From Rhodothermaceae bacterium (GTDB lineage: Bacteria > Bacteroidota > Rhodothermia > Rhodothermales > Rubricoccaceae), in NCBI GenBank assembly GCA_013003465.1, contig JABDIZ010000137.1, forward strand, positions 1 to 9,312: a stretch of 9,312 nt of DNA. Direction: 5' to 3'. Below, piece by piece: positions 1-6,423 of the stretch. The position numbers and the translations under genes are program-made. Each line of letters begins with the position of its first letter. The first letter of the stretch is position 1. The notes beneath the pieces were generated by a model that saw only the letters and a program-made list of their open reading frames with translations, did no database searches and was not told the DNA's origin.

Positions 1-86
1 GTTCGATCTCGCCGTCGGGCTTGGTGTTCGCCGACGGTAGTTATCGAACCCCGTTCGGCGACTCGCTAATCGGCTTTCTTAGGGGT

Positions 87-134
87 AAAAACGCCGAAAA
101 CCACGAACGCCGATCACTCAGAAGTGATCGGCGT
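87..134 (-). terminator. Stem-loop / probable terminator downstream of tRNA-Arg
   Basis: A perfect 12-bp inverted repeat, 107-118 against 123-134 with a 4-nt loop, starts 10 nt past the tRNA 3' end. Read on the minus strand it is followed by two T runs, a T4 at 100-97 and a T5 at 91-87. The T runs are not directly adjacent to the main hairpin, so it is not a textbook intrinsic terminator. The sequence acgccga recurs at 91-97, so an alternative 7-bp stem (128-134 with 91-97) would sit immediately before the T run. Position and structure suggest that it ends the tRNA transcript. Confidence 0.5.
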
Positions 135-142
135 CCTGTATA

Positions 143-217
<75 letters not shown>

Positions 218-241
218 GTGCAGGGTTGCTGCGGAGGGCTG

Positions 242-273
242 CCAAGATACAGGCCCGCCCTCGCGCCCCACAA
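242..273 (-). promoter_or_regulatory. Candidate promoter for tRNA-Arg (Bacteroidota-like -33/-7)
   Basis: On the minus strand, TATCTTGG (249-242) resembles the Bacteroidota -7 element TAnnTTTG, and a TTG (273-271) lies 21 nt further upstream, a plausible -33 element. The -7 box ends about 24 nt before the tRNA 5' end, which leaves room for a short 5' leader. The match is by eye only, and the site lies just past the thiD stop codon. Confidence 0.4.
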
Positions 274-292
274 GTGAAGTTTCCCGCAACCA

Positions 293-1141
293 TCAGCCCC
301 CGTGGCTGACGGCCTCTTCGCCCGTCAGGAACCAGAAGTGGTGCGTCGGGCCGTGCCCGTGGCCGAGGGGCAAGGCGTGGCGGATCGCTTCGGTGAGGTA
401 GGTCTTCGCTCGGGCGATGGCCTCGCGCAGTGCGAACCCTTTCGCAAGGTTGGCGGCGATGGCACTGGCGTAGGTGCAGCCGGTCCCGTGCGTGTGCGGC
501 GTGTCGATGCGCGGCGCGCGGTAGAGCCGCTCCCCTTCCGCATCCACAAGCACATCCACGGCATCGCCCTCGCCCTCCAGGTGCCCGCCTTTGACGAGGA
601 CGGCGCGCGAGCCCTTCGTCACCAGGGCCTCTGCTGCCCGACGCGCGTCCGTAAGCGTGCGCACGGGAAAGCCGGCGAGCGCCTCGGCCTCATGCGTGTT
701 CGGCGTGAGCAGATCGGCGAGGGGCAGCATGCGCGTCGTCAGCGCCTCCACGTCGTCGGGCTGGAGCAGCGCAAACCCGCTCGTCGAAATCATCACGGGG
801 TCCACCACGACTGGCGTCAGGCGATGGCGTTCCAACCCGTCGGCGACCGTTTCGATCAGCACTGCCGAGGAGAGCATGCCCGTCTTGACGGCCCCGATGG
901 GAAAATCGTCCACCACGGCGTCGAGTTGAGCGGTGACGAGATCGGTGGGCAGATCGAAAGCCGCTGTCACGCCCTGCGAGTTCTGCGCCGTCACGGCCGT
1001 CACGACGCTCATGCCATAGACGCCGTTGGCCTGGAAGGCCTTGAGGTCCGCTTGCAGGCCCGCACCGCCGCCGGAGTCGCTCCCGGCGATGGTGAGCGCC
1101 GTGGGGATGGAGGGGTGGGAGTGTGGGGGGGTGGGGGTCAT
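293..1141 (-). CDS. thiD: Bifunctional-type hydroxymethylpyrimidine kinase / HMP-phosphate kinase ThiD
   Basis: A cytosolic kinase of the ribokinase fold that phosphorylates 4-amino-5-hydroxymethyl-2-methylpyrimidine and its monophosphate, giving HMP-PP, the pyrimidine substrate for thiamin phosphate synthase. The 282-residue product has the expected family length. Visible motifs are the N-terminal substrate-binding GSDSGGGAGLQADLK (20-34), KTGMLSS (86-92), VVVDPVM (111-117), LLTPNTHEAEAL (144-155), VLVKGGH (181-187) and the anion-hole HGTGCTYASA (218-227) near the catalytic site. I chose the ATG at 1141 because it overlaps the upstream stop as ATGA, and the homologous region begins soon after it. 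An upstream in-frame start at 1243 would add 34 non-conserved residues antiparallel to nothing recognisable. The first 13 residues are Pro/His/Ser-rich because they lie on a C-rich tract that forms a G-quadruplex motif on the opposite strand. It is the last gene of the thiamin operon. Confidence 0.95.
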   Translation of the reverse strand: MTPTPPHSHPSIPTALTIAGSDSGGGAGLQADLKAFQANGVYGMSVVTAVTAQNSQGVTAAFDLPTDLVTAQLDAVVDDFPIGAVKTGMLSSAVLIETVADGLERHRLTPVVVDPVMISTSGFALLQPDDVEALTTRMLPLADLLTPNTHEAEALAGFPVRTLTDARRAAEALVTKGSRAVLVKGGHLEGEGDAVDVLVDAEGERLYRAPRIDTPHTHGTGCTYASAIAANLAKGFALREAIARAKTYLTEAIRHALPLGHGHGPTHHFWFLTGEEAVSHGG

Positions 1142-1147
1142 GGGGGG
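1103..1147 (+). other. G-quadruplex motif over the thiD start
   Basis: The plus strand has six G-tracts of 3-7 G (1103-1106, 1112-1115, 1117-1119, 1125-1131, 1133-1137, 1142-1147) separated by loops of 1-5 nt. This more than satisfies the usual four-tract G4 rule. The strand is the template for thiD, so the mRNA is C-rich here. The thiD ATG (1141-1139) lies inside the motif. Confidence 0.75.
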
Positions 1148-1824
1148 AGCATCGTGAGGAAAGCCCGAACCGCTCGGATTGGATCGGAGGCATCGAGCAG
1201 GGCCGAGAGCACCGCGACGCCGTGCGCTCCGGCATCGAGGCACGGCGCAACCCGGCTTGGTGTGACGCCGCCGAGGGCCACAACCGGAACGTCGGGCAGT
1301 GCAACGCAGGTCCGGCGCAAGGCATCGAGTCCGGCAGGCTCTGCCTTGGGGTGGCTCGCTGTGGGGAAGACAGGCGAGAACAGCACGACATCGGCGCCCT
1401 CCTCGGCGGCCTGCCGGGCCTCCTCCAGCGTGTGGGCGGCAACACTCAGCAACGCTTTTGCTCCGAGTCGCTGCCGCGCCTCAGCGACCGATGGGCCTCG
1501 CCGTCCAACGTGTGCCCCCGTGCCAAGCGCCTCGGCCCCCTTCACGTGCCTGTTGATCAAGAGCGCTACATCAGGGCGTACGGCGCGCAGTCGTTCCACC
1601 AGTCCGTGCACGGCCACGGCAAAGCTCTCCGCCTCGGCCGCGTGATCTCGAAGCTGAACGGCTGCGACGCCTGCCTTCACCAGCAGAACCACTCGCTCCT
1701 GAACCGCCTCGGCGGTCTGCCCCTGCCGCCCGCTCGCAAACCCATCGGCAATCAACAGCAGGCGGGGCAACCCGGCCGACGCCTGCTTCAGCCCGCGGTC
1801 TACCGACTTCTTCCCTCCGTCCAC
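1138..1824 (-). CDS. tenI: Thiamine phosphate synthase (ThiE/TenI) family; probable TenI-type thiazole tautomerase
   Basis: A 228-residue (beta/alpha)8 protein of the ThiE/TenI family. Family landmarks are VQLRDH (56-61), LLIN (88-91), AAHTLEEA (129-136), GADVVLFSPVFPT (143-155), VVALGGVTPSRV (181-192) and AGAHGVAVLSAL (198-209). Compared from memory with Bacillus subtilis ThiE, the residues that bind pyrophosphate and Mg are mostly replaced: Lys61 by His61, Asp93 by Arg92, Asp112 by Gly110, Ser130 by Ala129, Thr158 by Ser157 and Lys159 by His158. The histidine equivalent to TenI His122 (here His131) is kept. This pattern fits TenI, which aromatises the thiazole-phosphate carboxylate made by ThiG, better than an active ThiE. 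Placement directly after thiG also fits. The start is GTG with a GGGAG element 9 nt upstream, 3 nt after the thiG stop. Automatic pipelines would probably call it thiE. Confidence 0.72.
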   Translation of the reverse strand: MDGGKKSVDRGLKQASAGLPRLLLIADGFASGRQGQTAEAVQERVVLLVKAGVAAVQLRDHAAEAESFAVAVHGLVERLRAVRPDVALLINRHVKGAEALGTGAHVGRRGPSVAEARQRLGAKALLSVAAHTLEEARQAAEEGADVVLFSPVFPTASHPKAEPAGLDALRRTCVALPDVPVVALGGVTPSRVAPCLDAGAHGVAVLSALLDASDPIRAVRAFLTMLPP

Positions 1825-1827
1825 CGT

Positions 1828-2664
1828 CTACCGCTCCCGGTCCACCTCGATCAGGCCCGTGTCGGGTGTCGAGGCTTTCGCGTAGAGGCGGCGTGGGATG
1901 CGTCCGGCGCGAAAGGCCAGCCGCCCGGCTTCTACAGCATGCCGGATGGCCTCGGCCATCAGCACCGGATGTTCGGCCCTCGCCACGGCCGTGTTGAGGA
2001 GCACGCCGTCGTAGCCCAGTTCCATGGCGCGGGCCGCATCGGAGGCCGTGCCGAGGCCCGCGTCCACGATGAGCGGCGTGTCGGGCAGCAGCTCGCGGAT
2101 GATGCGGAGCGCGTACGGATTGACGAGGCCCATGCCGCTGCCGATGGGCGCGGCGAGGGGCATCACGGCCGCACAGCCGAGGTCGGCGAGTTTGCGCGCG
2201 GTGATGGGGTCGTCGCCGCAGTAGGCGAACACCTGGAAGCCATCCGCGACCAGCTCGGACGCGGCCTTGAGGAGTTGGACGGCATCGGGGTAGAGGGTCT
2301 CGTCGTCACCGATGACTTCGAGCTTGACGAGGTTCGTTTCGAGCGCCTCGCGGGCGAGTTGCGCGGTGAGAACAGCTTCTTTCGCCGTGTAGCATCCCGC
2401 CGTGTTGGGCAGCAGGTGAACGCCGCGTGCGCGGACTGTACCGAGCAGGCTCTCGTCTTCGCTCGCGTCGGCGAGGTTGATACGGCGGATGGCGACGGTG
2501 ACGAGTTCGGCGCCCGAGGCGTCGAGTGCGTTGAGGAGCGTCTGAAGGCTCGGGTAGCGGCTCGTGCCGAGGAGCACGCGCGACTGCAATTCCAGCCCAG
2601 CAACGCGCCATACGTCGGTTCGGTCGAGTACCGCGGGGTCTATCAACTCAGCCATCACGCTCAT
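1828..2664 (-). CDS. thiG: Thiazole synthase ThiG
   Basis: A cytosolic TIM-barrel enzyme that condenses 1-deoxy-D-xylulose 5-phosphate, iminoglycine and sulfur from ThiS-thiocarboxylate into the thiazole phosphate carboxylate. The 278-residue product is close to the family length of roughly 255-270. Key features are RVLLGTSRYPS (29-39), ELVTVAIRR (53-61), LLPNTAGCYTAKEAV (84-98), the Schiff-base lysine Lys114 in NLVKLEVIGD (111-120), MPLAAPIGSGMG (168-179) and the phosphate-binding DAGLGTASDAARAMELG (201-217) followed by GVLLNTAVA (220-228). The ATG at 2664 overlaps the thiS stop as ATGA, implying translational coupling of ThiS and ThiG, which act as a complex. A second in-frame ATG three codons downstream is an alternative start. 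The C terminus extends some 15-20 residues past the usual core. Confidence 0.97.
   Translation of the reverse strand: MSVMAELIDPAVLDRTDVWRVAGLELQSRVLLGTSRYPSLQTLLNALDASGAELVTVAIRRINLADASEDESLLGTVRARGVHLLPNTAGCYTAKEAVLTAQLAREALETNLVKLEVIGDDETLYPDAVQLLKAASELVADGFQVFAYCGDDPITARKLADLGCAAVMPLAAPIGSGMGLVNPYALRIIRELLPDTPLIVDAGLGTASDAARAMELGYDGVLLNTAVARAEHPVLMAEAIRHAVEAGRLAFRAGRIPRRLYAKASTPDTGLIEVDRER
1834..1838 (-). promoter_or_regulatory. Shine-Dalgarno site for the ThiE/TenI-family gene
   Basis: GGGAG on the minus strand, inside the 3' end of thiG, is 9 nt before the GTG at 1824. It is the clearest SD-like element in the window and supports that GTG as the start; the other genes have weak or no SD sequence. 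Confidence 0.5.
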
Positions 2665-2891
2665 CCGCCCTGTGACGCCGTAATGATCTCGACGCGATCC
2701 TCGTCGGCGAGGGCCGTGATCGCCCAGTCAGCGCGGCGCACGACCGCGTCGTTGACAGCCACGGCGATGCCAGGCGTCTCGGGGTTGCGACCGAGGTGAC
2801 GCAGCAGCCCCTCAATCGTAAGAGGAGACGGTACGTCGTGCGGGTCGCCGTTGACACGCACGGAGAATGGGGATACGGTTAGCTCCGTCAT
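2661..2891 (-). CDS. thiS: Sulfur carrier protein ThiS
   Basis: A 76-residue ubiquitin-fold protein that delivers sulfur, as a C-terminal thiocarboxylate, to ThiG. The diagnostic feature is the C-terminal Gly-Gly (EIITASQGG, 68-76), together with VAVNDAVVRRADW (44-56) and the LTIEGLLRHL helix region (24-33). The fold core is about 65 residues. The first 8-10 residues are extra and the exact start is uncertain because no SD sequence precedes the ATG at 2891. It overlaps thiG by 4 nt. ThiS must be adenylylated by a ThiF/MoeB-type E1 enzyme, which is not in this window, although Bacillus subtilis keeps thiF next to thiG. A 50-nt gap containing a tandem repeat separates it from thiO. Confidence 0.95.
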   Translation of the reverse strand: MTELTVSPFSVRVNGDPHDVPSPLTIEGLLRHLGRNPETPGIAVAVNDAVVRRADWAITALADEDRVEIITASQGG

Positions 2892-2916
2892 CTAAGAGGC
2901 TACTGAATCGAACATC

Positions 2917-2950
2917 AGGTTCAGTCAGCTGAAAGGTTCAGTCAGCTGAA
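2917..2950. repeat. Perfect 17-bp tandem duplication across the thiO stop codon
   Basis: The unit aggttcagtcagctgaa occurs twice with no gap (2917-2933 and 2934-2950). The thiO stop (2944-2942) and last codons lie in the second copy. With the flanking bases the second copy forms a perfect 7-bp stem with a 4-nt loop, GGTTCAG-CTGA-CTGAACC (2952-2935 on the minus strand), followed by TTTC. It may act as a weak intra-operon hairpin or simply be a recent slippage duplication. Confidence 0.9.
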
Positions 2951-4075
2951 CCGGTCAGGCGAGAACGGAGCCAGCCACGCGGAGGTTTCTACGGACCCGG
3001 CGAGGCGGGCCTCCACGGCGGCTGCGATTTCATCGGCGGTGACGGGCGCAAGGAGCACCCCGTGGCGGTAGTGCCCTGTGGCGAAGGCGACGCCAGGCAC
3101 CGCGCCGAACCCGAGCAGCGGCGCGTGATCGCGCGAGGCGGGCCGCAAGCCGGCCCAGGTCTCGATGACTTCCAACTCCTCGACACCGGGCACGACGGCG
3201 ACGGCCCCTTCGAGCAAGCGGTAGACCGCCCCTGCCGTCACGCGCGTGTCGAAGCCCTGTTCCTCGCTCGTCGCGCCGACGATCAGCCGCCCGTCGGCCT
3301 TCGGGACGAGGTAGGCGTCGGGGCCGCGCACGACGTGGCGCAGCGCGAAAGGCTCGGCCACCCGTAGCGCGAGCGCCTGCCCTTTGATCGGCCGCACGGG
3401 CGGTTTCGGTTCCAGCCCGGCGATGCGCCGCGTCCACGCCCCCGCCGCCAGTACCACTGCGCGCGCCATGATGCGCGTCCCGTCGTCCAGCACGACCGCC
3501 GATGTCTCGGCATCGGGCTCGATCGCTTGCACTGTGATCTGCTCGTGCACCGCAACGGCCACATGTGCTCGGAGCACCCGCACGAGCGCCTGTGCGACGG
3601 CGCGGGGGTCCACCTGATGGTCCTCCAGTGAGAACACGGCCGCTGGAAGCCCTGGGGCCAGAAAGGGCTCGCGGTCGAGCGCCTCGAATCCGGCCAGCCA
3701 CGTAGACGCGGCCGCGTGTTCCTGCTGAAAGCGATAGAGGCGGCGCAGCGCTTCGGTACTGTCACGGTCATCCGCGACGACGAGCGTGCCCGTAGCATCG
3801 TAGCCCACCGGTTGGCCGCTCGCGGCTTCGAGTTCCTCCGCAAACGTCGGCCAGCGACGCAGGCTTTCCCGCCCGAGTCGGTAGAGGTCCAGTTCCTCAA
3901 AGCCGAGTTCGGCCGTGGGCGCGAGCATCCCGGCTGCTGCCCACGATGCGCCTCGGCCCAGTTCGCCCTGTTCGAACACATCTACGGTGTGGCCGCGCTG
4001 CGCCAGCCGCCACGCGACGGCCAGCCCCACGATGCCGCCGCCCACAACGACGACCTCAGCCTCCCGTTCGCTCAT
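2942..4075 (-). CDS. thiO: Glycine oxidase ThiO (FAD-dependent)
   Basis: An FAD-dependent amine oxidase of the DAO family that converts glycine to iminoglycine for ThiG, using O2 and releasing H2O2. It replaces the anaerobic radical enzyme ThiH, so the pathway here is the aerobic type. The 377-residue product matches the family length. It has an N-terminal Rossmann motif VVVGGGIVGLAVAWRL (9-24) with the acidic residue in DVFEQ (32-36), the FAD/substrate segment GASWAAAGMLAP (42-53), PIKGQALALR (229-238), the WAGLRPASRDHAPLLG block (307-322) whose Arg is the expected carboxylate-binding residue, and a C-terminal FAD-contacting GHYRHGVLLAP (334-344). The ATG at 4075 is 6 nt after the stop of the upstream lipoprotein gene, so the two are probably cotranscribed. 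A tandem duplication covers its stop codon. Confidence 0.95.
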   Translation of the reverse strand: MSEREAEVVVVGGGIVGLAVAWRLAQRGHTVDVFEQGELGRGASWAAAGMLAPTAELGFEELDLYRLGRESLRRWPTFAEELEAASGQPVGYDATGTLVVADDRDSTEALRRLYRFQQEHAAASTWLAGFEALDREPFLAPGLPAAVFSLEDHQVDPRAVAQALVRVLRAHVAVAVHEQITVQAIEPDAETSAVVLDDGTRIMARAVVLAAGAWTRRIAGLEPKPPVRPIKGQALALRVAEPFALRHVVRGPDAYLVPKADGRLIVGATSEEQGFDTRVTAGAVYRLLEGAVAVVPGVEELEVIETWAGLRPASRDHAPLLGFGAVPGVAFATGHYRHGVLLAPVTADEIAAAVEARLAGSVETSAWLAPFSPDRFS

Positions 4076-4081
4076 CGCCGC

Positions 4082-5215
4082 TCAATTCTCGATATCGCCG
4101 AAGGGATCCGGACGCAGCATCGTGACGACCTGCGGATCCAGACCGATCCATTCGGCGGAACGGATGGCCTCCTGCACGCGCGCGTCGCCCGTCGGGAAGT
4201 AGCGATAGACGGCCGCATAGGGCGATCCCTCATCGCCCGGCATCCGCAAGACACTGAGCACATCGTGGTTGCGGTCGAGGTGATCCAGCACGACCTGGCG
4301 CATGGCTTCCTCGCTTCCCGTGTCGATCACCAGTGCGTCGAGCGATGCCCCGCTCGCATCGGAGGGCAATTCGAGCAACGCCTCCACGATGCGGTGGTAC
4401 TGCGAGTCGGTGTTCTCCTTGATAAAGGCCCGGTGCGCAGCATCGTCGGAGGCCCAGGGGTAAAACTCGGTTGTGGCTGGGCCGACGAACCAGCTCTGCT
4501 CTCCAGCATCCCCGGCACGGTGCAGGCTCATAAACGTCAGGAGCGCCCGCTCGAACTCCTCTCGGATCGCGGCGGCATACCGACTGTCTGAATGGTCCCG
4601 ACGGAGCGCTTCGCCGTGGAGCACCACCTGCCGCAGGGGTTCCATGGTGCTGTACGGGTATTCGCCACTCCGGGAACGGGCGAGCGCGGCCCGAAACTGC
4701 GTGTAGCGACGGAAGTCGGGCGTGCCGAGCGCGTCCACCTGCTCGGGCAACAGCACCCCTTCAGCGACACCGAGGATGAACCCCTCGGCCTGGAGTGGTT
4801 CCAATCCAGCCGTTTCGGCCTCCTCCACGAAGCGCATCTGCGCATCGAAATCTTCCCGTGTGTAGAAATAGTCCTCCACGCGTGGGTCGAGGTGCGCGAT
4901 CACCGAGTCGCGCAGGGCGAAGACCTCGGCGAGATGATCGGGAGTCTGGATGGTCTGCGGATAGAGGGCGCGCCGAGCGAAGGCCTGAAGCAGCGCGATT
5001 CCGGCCGGGTCGTCCCCGAGCGACGCAGCGATGGTGGGTAGCCGTTCGGCTACGACCTCAGCCCCCGAGGGAATGCCGTCGAAGCGAGACGTATCGGCCT
5101 CGGCCATCGCGGCCTGGGCGAGGGGCGCGTCAGGAGTCTCAACGGATCCGGTCGCATCGGGTCCGCAGGCCAGGAGTCCGCCGACGAGCAGGATCCACAG
5201 AAGCAGGCGGGGCAT
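4082..5215 (-). CDS. Putative lipoprotein of unknown function, first gene of the thiamin operon
   Basis: A 377-residue protein with a short N-terminal signal sequence: Arg3, a hydrophobic stretch (4-16) and a lipobox LLAC ending at Cys17. It is therefore likely to be lipidated and exported to the cell envelope. The rest is an acidic, mostly helical-looking domain without transmembrane segments. Features include a Tyr/Phe-rich EDYFYTREDF, the segment EAETAGLEPLQAEGFILGVA and FVGPATTEFYPW. I do not recognise a family. The start at 5215 is chosen because it gives the signal peptide; the open frame runs on to 5725 but that extension overlaps the divergent gene and has no homology-like content. 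It ends 6 nt before thiO and so appears to head the operon. A role in precursor binding or uptake is conceivable but nothing in the sequence shows it. Confidence 0.8.
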   Translation of the reverse strand: MPRLLLWILLVGGLLACGPDATGSVETPDAPLAQAAMAEADTSRFDGIPSGAEVVAERLPTIAASLGDDPAGIALLQAFARRALYPQTIQTPDHLAEVFALRDSVIAHLDPRVEDYFYTREDFDAQMRFVEEAETAGLEPLQAEGFILGVAEGVLLPEQVDALGTPDFRRYTQFRAALARSRSGEYPYSTMEPLRQVVLHGEALRRDHSDSRYAAAIREEFERALLTFMSLHRAGDAGEQSWFVGPATTEFYPWASDDAAHRAFIKENTDSQYHRIVEALLELPSDASGASLDALVIDTGSEEAMRQVVLDHLDRNHDVLSVLRMPGDEGSPYAAVYRYFPTGDARVQEAIRSAEWIGLDPQVVTMLRPDPFGDIEN

Positions 5216-5227
5216 AGCGAGGGCAGG

Positions 5228-5249
5228 TAGCTTCGGTGCTTCGAAGATA
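5228..5249. promoter_or_regulatory. Inverted repeat / candidate facing promoters in the divergent intergenic region
   Basis: TAGCTTCG (5228-5235) and, on the other strand, TATCTTCG (5249-5242) form a near-perfect inverted repeat with a 6-nt spacer. Each half resembles a Bacteroidota -7 box (TAnnTTTG with one substitution). They lie 28 nt before the plus-strand GTG at 5264 and 26 nt before the minus-strand ATG at 5215. No clear -33 TTG is seen for either, so an operator for a dimeric regulator is an equal alternative. Confidence 0.35.
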
Positions 5250-5263
5250 GTCCTCCGCCGTCT

Positions 5264-6340
5264 GTGGATGCCGACGTGATCATAGCCGGAGCGGGGTTGG
5301 CGGGGGCCTGCGCCGCGCTCCACCTCGCCCCCACCCGCCGGGTGCTCGTCCTCGATGCGGGGCAGCCCGGCCAGGGCGCCTCGGGCGCTGCCGCGGGCCT
5401 CGTCAATCCGTTCATGGGTCGGAAGGCGCACTCCGCGTGGCGCCGTACGGAGGCGCTTGTCGCACTTCACGCAACGCTCGAAGTCGCTAGGGCTACCGCA
5501 CTCTTTCACAACACCGGCGTACTTCGCCCAGCGCGGGATGCCCGGCAGGCGGAGGCATTTGCCGACGCGGCGGCTGCGTTCCCCGACGCCGCACGGTGGC
5601 ATGGTGCTGAAGCCACACACGAGCGCTGGCCCGAGGTCGTCGCGCCGCACGGCGCGCTGTGGATTTCGGACGGCGGCACGGTGTCGATCCCGGCGATGGT
5701 CGAAGCGCTGCTCGCCGCTGCACAAACCTACGGCGCGACGCTACATCCGCATGCCGCGCTGCGCGCCTGGACGAGCACCACGACCGGCGTCCGCGTGCAG
5801 ACCACGCAGGGCGACGCCCTCGACGCTGCCACCCTGCTGCTTGCGATCGGCGATGGCTTCCAGGCCTTTCCTGCCCTGGAGACGCTACCGCTCCATCGCG
5901 TCAAAGGGCAGACCGTCAGACTCGCTCGGCCCCCTAATCTCCCGACCACGTTGCCTGCCCTTTCCGGCGGCGTCTACGTGGTGCCGGACGCCGACGCCCT
6001 CATCGTTGGCGCGACGTTCGAGCACACGTTTGCGGATGTAGATCCGGACCCGACGCAGAGCCTGGAGCTGCGTGCAAAAGCGGCGGCCCTCCTTGCCACC
6101 CTCGCCGACGCGTCGGTTCTCGATGCCCGCGCTGGCGTCCGCCTCACTGTGCCCCGTACGGCCTCGCCGAAGCGCCTGCCGCTGCTGGGGCCACTGCCGG
6201 GCGCACCGCGCGTGTGGGTCTTCACCGGTCTTGGCGCGAAGGGCCTCCTGACCGCGCCGCTCCTCGCCTCGTGGCTTCCTGAGGCCCTGGCGAATCCCGA
6301 GCGCATCCCCACGGAAGTCAGTACGCTGCGGCTCGCCTGA
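5264..6340 (+). CDS. FAD-dependent oxidoreductase, DAO family, MnmC C-domain-like
   Basis: A 358-residue FAD enzyme of the DAO family. The Rossmann motif VIIAGAGLAGACAALHL (5-21) is followed by the ribose-binding acidic residue in VLVLDAG (27-33) and GASGAAAGLVNPFMG (38-52). Later come HRVKGQTVRL (211-220), VYVVPDADALIVGATFEHT (237-255), GVRLTVP (291-297) and the C-terminal GLGAKGLLTAPLLASWL (322-338). These last blocks, and WISDGGTVSIPAMVEALL (133-150), resemble the oxidase domain of E. coli MnmC, which removes the carboxymethyl group of cmnm5U34 in tRNA. The methyltransferase domain of MnmC is absent. A substrate other than tRNA, such as an amino acid or glycine, is also possible because ThiO is in the same superfamily. 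The start is GTG at 5264 with no SD; it is divergent from the thiamin operon and 48 bp away. Confidence 0.82.
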   Translation: MDADVIIAGAGLAGACAALHLAPTRRVLVLDAGQPGQGASGAAAGLVNPFMGRKAHSAWRRTEALVALHATLEVARATALFHNTGVLRPARDARQAEAFADAAAAFPDAARWHGAEATHERWPEVVAPHGALWISDGGTVSIPAMVEALLAAAQTYGATLHPHAALRAWTSTTTGVRVQTTQGDALDAATLLLAIGDGFQAFPALETLPLHRVKGQTVRLARPPNLPTTLPALSGGVYVVPDADALIVGATFEHTFADVDPDPTQSLELRAKAAALLATLADASVLDARAGVRLTVPRTASPKRLPLLGPLPGAPRVWVFTGLGAKGLLTAPLLASWLPEALANPERIPTEVSTLRLA

Positions 6341-6423
6341 CGCCTCAGTGGAGAGGCCTGCTGCTCGCAACGGAAAACGCGCCGGCACCGGACGTGCTCG
6401 CGCCGAATCAAGGCCGGGGCTTC

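Noticed and set aside
1142..1243. Upstream start for thiD at 1243
   Set aside because: The extension lies inside the 3' end of the preceding gene and is not thiD-like; the ATGA overlap at 1141 is a better start.
302..2799. Long plus-strand open frames (302-1645 and 1123-2799) antisense to thiD, tenI, thiG and thiS
   Set aside because: They are antisense shadows typical of GC-rich DNA: no family motifs, Arg/Gly/Ala-rich content, and each is opposite an unambiguous thiamin gene.
2892..2941. TPP riboswitch in the thiO-thiS gap, or in the operon leader (5216-5263)
   Set aside because: Both spaces are about 50 nt, too short for the roughly 100-nt THI element, and the conserved CTGAGA core is not found.
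5216..5725. N-terminal extension of the lipoprotein frame to 5725
   Set aside because: It overlaps the divergent oxidoreductase gene and would bury the signal peptide and lipobox.
6342..6357. Hairpin GCCTC-N6-GAGGC after the oxidoreductase stop as a terminator
   Set aside because: Only a 5-bp stem and no T run follows; not enough to call an intrinsic terminator.
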